6,857 bases of DNA from JAYZVT01 sp050248375 (GTDB lineage: Bacteria > Pseudomonadota > Alphaproteobacteria > Rhizobiales > Methyloligellaceae). Below are positions 1 through 5,149 of the stretch, piece after piece. Within the stretch, counting starts at the first letter, position 1; each line of letters begins with the position of its first letter. The position numbers and the translations under genes were made by a program. The DNA lies in contig JBFWSL010000203.1 in NCBI GenBank assembly GCA_050248375.1, positions 1 to 6,857 on the forward strand, written 5' to 3'. The notes under the pieces were generated by a model that was not told the DNA's origin, did not search any database, and saw only the letters and a list, made by a program, of their open reading frames with translations.

Positions 1-21
1 ACGCTTGGCACCCGCTTCATT

Positions 22-49
22 GGTGTCCGCTTCGCGGTAGGCGGACACC
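22..49. repeat. Short perfect inverted repeat (9-bp arms)
   Basis: GGTGTCCGC at 22-30 is matched by GCGGACACC at 41-49 around a 10-nt spacer. No T-run follows on either strand, so a terminator is not well supported. Its place beside a decayed transposase suggests a transposon end or a short mobile palindrome, but no matching second copy is seen in the window. Confidence 0.5.
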
Positions 50-241
50 TATCGCCCTCCGTTTGCCATCTCGCCAGTGTCGAGCCCGCCACCGGCCGGC
101 GACAGGCGGTGCCCGCCGGAAGGATACCATAAAGGAGCGGGCGGTTCTTCCAGTCGCGAGCGGCGCTCTCGACGGTAGCGTCGGAGCGCTCACCGCCTCG
201 CGCATCACCGTCGGCAAGGACGGCCTCGTGCCGCCGATGTA

Positions 242-693
242 GATGGCGAAGGGCTCTTATGCCCCTTCGGTCTCCTGCACGTCTCCAAGCCGCCCGCGGC
301 CGCGGCCGCCGTGCTGCACAACGACGTGCTGCCGTTCCATCACAGGCTGGGGCTGCCATGGGCGCCGTGCTCACCGACAATGGCCGGGAGTTCTGCGGCA
401 CGGAGCGCCACCCTTACGAGCTGCATCTGGCCCTCAACGACATCGAGCACAGGAAGACCAGGGTACGGACACCCAGGACCAACGGTTTCGTCGAGCGCTT
501 CAACGGCACCGTGCTGGAGGAGTTCTTCCGGCCGGTCATGCATCAGAAGCTGTTCGCCAGCGTCGAGGCCCTGCAGGCCGATCTCGCTGCCTGGCTGCCC
601 TACTACAACCACGAGCGGCCTCACCTCGGTTACCGCAACCAGGGCCGAAGGCCTTGGGAAGCCGTCGAACGCTTCGTCAGTAAGGAAGCTTAA
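242..693 (+). pseudogene. IS481-family transposase, truncated and frameshifted
   Basis: Remnant of a DDE transposase with an rve-type integrase core. The best-preserved part is the 3' two thirds, read in one frame from about 359 to the TAA ending at 693. It contains VLTDNGREFCG (second catalytic Asp, codon 376-378), the NGFVERFNGT motif (catalytic Glu, codon 493-495) and the C-terminal YYNHERPHLGYRNQGRRPWE block typical of this family. Upstream the homology jumps frames: a Val-Asp at 239-244 is the likely first catalytic Asp, GSYA follows at 252-263 in another frame, and FGLLHVSK continues from 266 in a third, running into LHNDVLPFHHRLGLP. One missing base near 357 then breaks the link to the catalytic block. 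The N-terminal helix-turn-helix part is absent. It cannot encode an active enzyme. The family call is firm; the exact frameshift positions are inferred from remembered family sequences. Confidence 0.85.
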
Positions 694-848
694 GAGGACA
701 GATGACGCGACGGGAAATCAGCCTTGGCTGAAGCCCACTCTCAAGAGCGACAGCAGCTTTGCTCCTCCCGGAAACGGGCCGATATCGAGACGGCAAGCGA
801 CGGGCTGCGTCGTCGCGATCGGCCGCGGTAATGCTCGAGACCTGGACT
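694..848. other. Intergenic stretch between IS481 remnant and MBL gene
   Basis: No gene is seen here. The right end of the IS481 element should lie just after the stop codon, but no partner inverted repeat remains to define it. TCAGCC (718-723) and GGCTGA (726-731) form a 6-bp hairpin. Read on the minus strand it lies downstream of the MBL-fold gene and is followed by TTTCCC, so it could be a weak transcription end, but this is not convincing. Confidence 0.4.
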
Positions 849-1910
849 CTATGGACGGGCATCAGCCGAGCGCGAGATCTCCTGCGGCGCATCTTCCTGC
901 AATGCTAGTTGTTGGTATTCACGAAGTTCCTGGGCGTCCATTGCGAAGCTGCGCGGCTGGTGCGCCTCGGCCTTGGTCACAATGTGGGAGCCGAGCTCGA
1001 TCGTGGAGCCCAGGCCCGCATAGATATAGTGGTCGCCGAATTTCTGCTTCAGGATCGCGAAGGCCGCCTCGCCCGTGCAATGCACAGGCGCCAGCCACTC
1101 CACCTTGAAGTCGTCATGCAATGCGGTGGCGGTGGCGGTGATCTGCTCCGGCTTCGCCGCCAGGAGATGGGTGCCGCCGATGACGAGATGGACCTGCTTG
1201 CCGGTAACGGACTTCGCGGTCTCCACGATCTTCTCGATGGTCGGGTGACTGCATCCGACCACCAGCACGGTCCCGTCGGGAGTGTCGATCGCCAGCGAGA
1301 TCTCCATGACGTCGAGGTCGACGCCCCAGGACCCCTTCAGCAGGATGAGACGGAAGCCAGGAGCCACCTCAGTGGTCTCGGATACCCAAGTGAACTTGCC
1401 CTGCGGCCAGGCACTGCCAAACCGCAGCTTTTCCGGCGGATTGCCGTCGAAATAGCGCATCTCGGGCGGCAGAGACTGATCTGGCTTCAGGAAGGTCCCC
1501 GGCAGCGCCGCCCCGAACACGCCAAAGTTCTCCTTGGGCGCGTAGATCGGCACGTCCGGATTCACCTTCAGCAGGTGATTGAGGCCGCTGGTATGATCGC
1601 CGTGCCGATGCGAGACGACGACAAAGTCCAGCTTGCTGAGGTCGATGCCCTTCGCCTTGACGTTGTGTTCAAGGATCTCGGCGCTGTTGCCCGTATCGAA
1701 CAAGATGCGCTTTCCGCCATATTCGATGAATGCCGAGAAGCCCCAATCCTTCGTCATGGCGGACGGCTTGCCGAAGGCATCGTAGAGCACGGTAATCTGG
1801 CCTTGGGGCGTCTCGGCCCAAGCCGGTGTGACAGCCACCGCTGCCACACACCCAGCACCAAGCAGCATAGCCAAACCAAACAATGGGTTAGCGTATTCGC
1901 GACGCATCAT
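849..1910 (-). CDS. Exported MBL-fold metallohydrolase, dihydropterin-phosphate-synthase-like branch
   Basis: A 353-residue metallo-beta-lactamase-fold protein. The dinuclear metal site is complete: HRHGDH at residues 101-106 (H101, H103, D105, H106), GCSH with H222, GGTHLL with H248 and PVHCTG with H278. The GCSH/GGTHL/HCTG set is characteristic of the branch annotated as 7,8-dihydropterin-6-methyl-4-(beta-D-ribofuranosyl)aminobenzene-5'-phosphate synthase-like. The archaeal member is tied to methanopterin synthesis; the substrate of this bacterial one is unknown. Residues 1-32 look like a signal peptide with likely cleavage AWA|ET, so it probably works in the periplasm. A pair of arginines at 3-4 precedes the hydrophobic core, but this is not a clear Tat motif. 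About 40 polar residues follow the usual end of the fold. Two ATGs are adjacent: GGAGG at 1913-1917 lies only 2 nt from the first and 5 nt from the second (1907), so the true start may be 1907. It is monocistronic, with IS remnants on both sides. Confidence 0.88.
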   Translation of the reverse strand: MMRREYANPLFGLAMLLGAGCVAAVAVTPAWAETPQGQITVLYDAFGKPSAMTKDWGFSAFIEYGGKRILFDTGNSAEILEHNVKAKGIDLSKLDFVVVSHRHGDHTSGLNHLLKVNPDVPIYAPKENFGVFGAALPGTFLKPDQSLPPEMRYFDGNPPEKLRFGSAWPQGKFTWVSETTEVAPGFRLILLKGSWGVDLDVMEISLAIDTPDGTVLVVGCSHPTIEKIVETAKSVTGKQVHLVIGGTHLLAAKPEQITATATALHDDFKVEWLAPVHCTGEAAFAILKQKFGDHYIYAGLGSTIELGSHIVTKAEAHQPRSFAMDAQELREYQQLALQEDAPQEISRSADARP

Positions 1911-1912
1911 TC

Positions 1913-1917
1913 CCTCC
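1913..1917 (-). promoter_or_regulatory. Ribosome binding site of the MBL-fold gene
   Basis: GGAGG on the minus strand. Its spacing of 2 nt to the first ATG and 5 nt to the in-frame second ATG (1905-1907) favours initiation at the second. Confidence 0.6.
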
Positions 1918-2013
1918 GTTCGGCGGAAAAGGCCCTAACGCCTGCATATCGACAAGCAGCTTCATAGAGGAGCACCGATGGTACGATGACGAATGCACAT
2001 TTCAAACTACAAT

Positions 2014-2157
2014 CTACATGAAGCAAACTATCCGGCGCTCGGCCGCGGCCAGCACCAAGACTCCGGCGTCGGAGGTCAGTCGACCGCCGTCGAAGGCGGC
2101 ACGCACCTCTTCGTCCGCCACGGACGCCGGGAAGACGCTGAGCTCGTGCCGTTCCAT
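2014..2157 (-). pseudogene. IS1380-family transposase, N-terminal fragment
   Basis: From the ATG at 2155-2157 the minus strand reads MERHELSVFPASVADEEV and then FDGGRLTSDAGVLVLAAAER. The FDGGRLTSD-GVLVL signature is the conserved N-terminus of IS1380-family DDE transposases, where the first catalytic Asp environment begins. Homology stops after AERRI at about 2028. Four unrelated codons and a TAG follow, so nearly all of the roughly 400-residue protein is missing. A GGGAG lies about 7 nt before the ATG, so this is the real gene start and not an internal piece. The frame is open further upstream to 2547, but that part shows no homology. It is dead as a transposase. The deletion junction lies within about 120 bp of the MBL-gene start, so the element or its loss may have reshaped the MBL promoter (inference). 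Confidence 0.8.
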
Positions 2158-2165
2158 GACGTGCT

Positions 2166-2180
2166 CCCGAGCAGCTCGGG
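2166..2180. repeat. 15-bp near-perfect palindrome upstream of the IS1380 fragment
   Basis: CCCGAGC (2166-2172) and GCTCGGG (2174-2180) form 7-bp arms around a single base. The palindrome lies 8 bp 5' of the IS1380 ATG and overlaps the GGGAG used as its ribosome binding site. It could be a control element of the IS or a chance GC-rich palindrome. Confidence 0.4.
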
Positions 2181-2227
2181 ATAGACTGCGGCCAAGGGGG
2201 CGATTGTGCCCGACCGGGGAGACGGGG

Positions 2228-2500
2228 GTGGACATCGCGGCTTGGCCGCGCGGGTTGGGCTTGGGACCGTACGAGACGGCGTTCCGGGACAACGACATCG
2301 ACGCCGAGGTCGTGCCCGAGCTGGCCGAAGTGGAGCTCGAGAAGATCGGCGTGGCCTCGCTCGGACCCCGCAAGCGGCTGCTCAAGGCGATCGCAGCCCT
2401 GCGGACCGACGCCGCGCCCTTAATGCTGTTCTCCCTGCGGCTAGGTCGGTTGGCTCCGCCCTGCGCCGAGCCTAGGATGGCGGCATCGCCCGCGCTGTGA
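2228..2500 (+). CDS. Orphan SAM-domain protein, truncated N-terminus of an adenylate-cyclase-type protein
   Basis: A 90-codon frame starting with GTG at 2228, preceded by GGGGAG at 2216-2221 with 6-nt spacing. Residues about 3-60 are a sterile alpha motif: AAWPRGLGLGPYETAF for the first helix, then NDIDAEVVPEL, and LGPRKRLLKAIAAL for the last helix. This arrangement is well known at the N-terminus of bacterial SAM-containing class III adenylate/guanylate cyclases, where the SAM domain precedes the nucleotide cyclase domain and an AAA-type ATPase region. Here homology ends near TDAAP (about 2422) and an unrelated 25-residue tail leads to TGA. Nothing resembling the cyclase (for example a VMFCDLVGST block) follows before the GGT gene at 2550. 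A Pro replaces the more usual Leu in the first helix (AAWP). It may be a gene fragment, or it may still make a small SAM protein able to self-associate. The domain call is good; expression is unknown. Confidence 0.65.
   Translation: MDIAAWPRGLGLGPYETAFRDNDIDAEVVPELAEVELEKIGVASLGPRKRLLKAIAALRTDAAPLMLFSLRLGRLAPPCAEPRMAASPAL
2441..2475. repeat. Imperfect inverted repeat at the SAM-gene break
   Basis: CTAGG at 2441-2445 pairs with CCTAG at 2471-2475. A further CGG/CCG pairing sits inside, offset by a small bulge. It begins about 20 bp after the point where SAM homology ends, so it may mark the end of whatever replaced the rest of the cyclase gene. This is weak evidence on its own. Confidence 0.3.
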
Positions 2501-2536
2501 TTCTTCTCACCCGACCGGGCCGGCCACTCCCGGCCG

Positions 2537-2544
2537 AGGTGGAG
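2537..2544 (+). promoter_or_regulatory. Ribosome binding site of the GGT-family gene
   Basis: AGGTGGAG ends 5 nt before the ATG at 2550. It favours this ATG over the in-frame ATG at 2568. Confidence 0.6.
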
Positions 2545-2549
2545 CACCG

Positions 2550-4145
2550 ATGACCCCGCCCCTCGACATGGCCCTGCCCTACCCCTCGCGGCGCTCGCCC
2601 GTGCTGGCGTCCAACATGGTCGCGGCCTCGCAGCCGCTGGCGGCCCAGGCCGGGCTCGCCATGCTGGCCCGGGGCGGCAACGCGGTCGACGCCGCGATCG
2701 CCGCCGCCATGGCGCTGACCGTGGTCGAGCCCACCGGCTGCGGGCTGGGCTCGGACGCGTTCGCGATCCTGTGGGACGGTGCCGCCCTGCACGGGCTCAA
2801 CGCCTCGGGCCGCTCGCCTGCCGGCTGGACGCCCGAGCGCTTCCGCGGCCGGGTGGCGATGCCCGAATTGGGCTGGGACAGCGTCACCGTGCCGGGTGCC
2901 GTCTCGGCCTGGGTCGAGCTGTCCCGCCGCTTCGGCCGCCTGCCGCTGCCGGTCCTGGCCGAGCCGGCGATCCGCTACGCCCGCCACGGCTTCCTGGTCT
3001 CGCCGCGGATCGCCGGCCTCTGGCACCTCGCCCCCGAGCGCTATGGCGCCCAGCCGGGCTTCGCCGCGGCGTTCCTGCCCGACGGCCGCGCGCCCGTGGC
3101 CGGCGAGCGGTTCCGCAACGAGGCGCAGGCCGAGAGCCTGGAGCTGATCGCCGCCACCGCCGGCGAGGCCTTCTACCGCGGCGTCCTGGCCGAGCGGCTG
3201 GCCGCCCACGCCGGGGCGCATGGCGGTGCGCTGAGCGAGGACGACCTCGCCACGCATCGGGCCGAATGGGTGGCACCGCTGGCGGTGCCGTTCGCCGGTA
3301 CCGTGGTCCACGAGCTGCCGCCGAGCGGCCAGGGCATCGCCGCCCTGATGGCGCTCGGCATGCTGGCGGAGCTGGCCCGCGACCGCCCGGTCGACGATCC
3401 CGCCACCCTGCACCTCGCGATCGAGGCCACCAAGCTGGCGCTGGCCGACCTGCTGGAGCACGTGGCCGACCCCGAGCACATGCTTCATCCGCCAACCGCG
3501 CTCCTCGACCCCGCCTACCTCGCCCGCCGCGCCGCCCTGATCGACCGGCACCGCGCCCTCGACCCCGCCCACGGCGCTCCCCGCCCCGGCGGCACGGTCT
3601 ACCTCGCCACGGCCGACGCGGACGGGATGATGGTCTCGTTCATCCAGTCCAACTATATGGGCTTCGGCTCGGGCGTGGTGGTGCCCGGCACCGGCATAGC
3701 ACTCCAGAACCGCGGCGCCGGCTTCGTCCTGCGCCCCGGCCACGCCAACCGCGTCGGCCCGCGCAAGCGCCCGTTCCACACCATCATCCCGGGCTTCGCC
3801 ACCGCCCCCGCCGGCGAGCCGCTCATGGCCTTCGGCGTCATGGGCGGCATGATGCAGGCCCAGGGCCACGTCCAGCTCGGCCTGCGCATCCTCGCCCACG
3901 GCCAGAACCCCCAGGCCGCGATCGACGCCCCGCGCTGGTGCGTCGGCGCCGGCCGGCGGGTCGCGGTCGAGCCGGCCCTGCCCGCGGCGACGCGCACGGC
4001 CCTCGCCGCCCTCGGCCACGAGATCACGGTCGAGGACCACCCGGCCTTCTCCATCTTCGGCGGTGCCCAGGCGATCCTGCGCGTCCCGGGCGGCTACGTC
4101 GCCGGCTCGGACCCGCGCAAGGACGGGCAGGCGGTGGGCTTCTGA
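2550..4145 (+). CDS. Gamma-glutamyltransferase family protein (YwrD-like, cytoplasmic)
   Basis: A 531-residue Ntn-hydrolase of the gamma-glutamyltransferase family. Members are made as a precursor that cuts itself before a catalytic threonine and then hydrolyse or transfer gamma-glutamyl groups from glutathione-like substrates or related amides. Visible motifs: RGGNAVDAA at 41-49, VEPTGCGLGSDAF at 59-71 and GGTVYL at 347-352, where T349 is the expected nucleophile. Processing there would give chains of 348 and 183 residues. Later come NYMGFGSGVVVPGTGI, KRPFHTIIPG (H410) and GVMGGMMQ (G432-G433, matching the oxyanion Gly-Gly pair). The FHT where E. coli Ggt has Ser-Ser suits the YwrD-like subgroup and leaves the substrate open. 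No signal peptide is present, unlike periplasmic Ggt. GGAG at 2541-2544, 5 nt before the ATG, supports this start, and a GGCCGG/CCGGCC hairpin (2518-2535) lies just upstream. It is very GC-rich at third codon positions, so long shadow frames arise on both strands. No operon partner is seen. Confidence 0.92.
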   Translation: MTPPLDMALPYPSRRSPVLASNMVAASQPLAAQAGLAMLARGGNAVDAAIAAAMALTVVEPTGCGLGSDAFAILWDGAALHGLNASGRSPAGWTPERFRGRVAMPELGWDSVTVPGAVSAWVELSRRFGRLPLPVLAEPAIRYARHGFLVSPRIAGLWHLAPERYGAQPGFAAAFLPDGRAPVAGERFRNEAQAESLELIAATAGEAFYRGVLAERLAAHAGAHGGALSEDDLATHRAEWVAPLAVPFAGTVVHELPPSGQGIAALMALGMLAELARDRPVDDPATLHLAIEATKLALADLLEHVADPEHMLHPPTALLDPAYLARRAALIDRHRALDPAHGAPRPGGTVYLATADADGMMVSFIQSNYMGFGSGVVVPGTGIALQNRGAGFVLRPGHANRVGPRKRPFHTIIPGFATAPAGEPLMAFGVMGGMMQAQGHVQLGLRILAHGQNPQAAIDAPRWCVGAGRRVAVEPALPAATRTALAALGHEITVEDHPAFSIFGGAQAILRVPGGYVAGSDPRKDGQAVGF

Positions 4146-4339
4146 GGACCGGATCGCGCCGACCCGCACGAGCGCCTGTCAACCTCTCGTTGGTGGCACT
4201 TGGTACGGTGAACCCCATGGCGCTGCTCCTCCTCCAGCCGCTGCTCGCCGGCGGCTAGCTGCCGGGCCTGCCGCGCCCCGCCGACGCCGGCTGCATCTCT
4301 GGTTCGGGGTCAGGCTCGTGGCGGCGGTGGTCGCCCACG
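4146..4339. other. Gap between the GGT gene and the IS110 remnant
   Basis: No gene is supported here. The stretch may contain the non-coding 3' end of the IS110 element, since IS110 transposase homology runs into it from the right and breaks off near 4345. No clear terminator for the GGT-family gene is visible. The open frames here have no recognisable protein features. Confidence 0.4.
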
Positions 4340-4771
4340 TCCTGGGCAGCCCGCGGATCTGGTTCAGGAGGTCGCGCCGGATGCGGACCAGCCGCTCGCG
4401 CGCGGTCAGGAGCGCATCCCGATCGAGGCTCGCTTGGCTCTTGACGCGCACCGCCTTGAACCCTCGGCGGCAAGAGACCGCCGATCCATTCCCGAAGGGA
4501 CGGCCGGCACAGCCGGCCGCGGGCCGGTCTGCGCGAGTAGCGCCAGCGCCGGGGCCTCGCTGGGGTAGGCCTTGTTGCACCGCTGCTTCAAGTCGCCGCG
4601 CGCCGCTCTCCAGCACAGCCCGCGCGAGGTCGGCCGCGCGTTGCCGCAGCATGGAGGCCAGGGCCGAGGTTCGCTGCGGACCGTGCTCGCCCAGCGCACC
4701 ATACCGCTCGCGTCCAGGATGCAGATCTGGGTCTCTTGCTGCGACACGTCCAAGCCGGCTTGGCTCGCCAT
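4340..4771 (-). pseudogene. IS110-family transposase, decayed
   Basis: IS110 transposases carry an N-terminal RuvC-like DEDD domain and a C-terminal serine-containing domain. From the ATG at 4769-4771 (GGGGAGAG about 5 nt upstream) the minus strand reads MASQAGLDVSQQETQICILD, with the first catalytic Asp in GLDVS. A base is missing near 4664; in the next frame LRQRAADLARAVLESG carries the expected catalytic Glu. About 25 residues (the LTPWLVHGLR-type block) are then deleted. Another frame gives NKAYPSEAPALALLAQTG, where intact relatives have NKTDPSDAEG-like text, so both last catalytic Asp codons are changed to Tyr and Glu. A 62-bp palindromic insert follows (separate entry). FKAVRVKSQASLDRDALL and RRDLLNQIRGL then continue in frame with the Glu block. 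Homology ends near 4345 and the whole C-terminal domain is gone. It cannot be active. The family call is firm; the comparison with intact relatives is from memory. Confidence 0.85.
4461..4522. repeat. 62-bp palindrome-dense insert inside the IS110 remnant
   Basis: This block interrupts transposase homology between LALLAQTG and FKAVRVKS. It holds three adjacent hairpins: TCGGCGG (4464-4470) with CCGCCGA (4478-4484) and a 7-nt loop; TCCC (4490-4493) with GGGA (4497-4500) and a 3-nt loop; and CGGCCGGC (4501-4508) with GCCGGCCG (4512-4519) and a 3-nt loop. This architecture resembles REP- or MITE-type small palindromic elements. No second copy and no clear target-site duplication is visible in the window. 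Confidence 0.55.
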
Positions 4772-5149
4772 GGTCGCTCTCCCCACGCTATCACAGGCTG
4801 GAGAGCAACCACCTTAGGGCGAATGCGCCATGTCCACGAATTTCCCCCAATGCAGTATATTTGAGTGATCTGAGCTACATAAAGCATGGCATTTTATAGT
4901 ATTTGACCCACCCGGTCACAATTATCAGCAGATCGAATCGCGCGAGGAGTCTGTTGCAGTTGGATATCTTGCTAGTGTGCGGTGTCCACGCCCAGTCCGA
5001 GTCCCCGAAGGATTGCCAGTTGTGGCACGATGGCGCATGGTAGTACTCGGCCGTCCAGGGCGGCCAGGCCAATGCGGGATCACGCCTGATTGCGTTGTCC
5101 CGTCCGATATCCGCGCGGTTGGGAGAGCACGGAACTGGGAGGTGTGACC
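4772..5149. other. 378-bp intergenic region upstream of the glycine-rich gene
   Basis: The left end of the IS110 element probably lies within the first 40-60 bp. The part from about 4835 to 4980 is clearly more AT-rich than its surroundings and should hold the promoter of the gene at 5150, but no pair of -35/-10 boxes with acceptable spacing stands out. A minus-strand frame is open across it (see findings), without a credible start or ribosome binding site. Nothing else is supported. Confidence 0.45.
5137..5142 (+). promoter_or_regulatory. Ribosome binding site of the glycine-rich secreted protein
   Basis: GGGAGG lies 7 nt before the ATG at 5150. It selects this start over the upstream in-frame ATG at 5090, and the chosen start places a signal peptide at the N-terminus. 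Confidence 0.7.

Noticed and set aside
909..1967. 352-codon plus-strand frame opposite the MBL gene
   Set aside because: Antisense shadow; the minus strand carries a signal peptide, all metal ligands and a ribosome binding site.
2472..4169. 565-codon minus-strand open frame opposite the GGT gene
   Set aside because: It mirrors the GC-rich third positions of the GGT gene, has Arg/Gly/Ala/His-rich composition and no domain; the plus-strand GGT motifs are decisive.
2771..4258. 495-codon plus-strand frame overlapping the GGT gene
   Set aside because: Arg/Pro-rich shadow in the second frame of a very GC-rich gene, with no recognisable motif.
4875..4990. Search for a sigma-70 promoter before the glycine-rich gene
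   Set aside because: TTGACC- and TTGAGT-like boxes occur in the AT-rich part, but the best -10-like boxes are only 12-14 bp away, too short to call a promoter.
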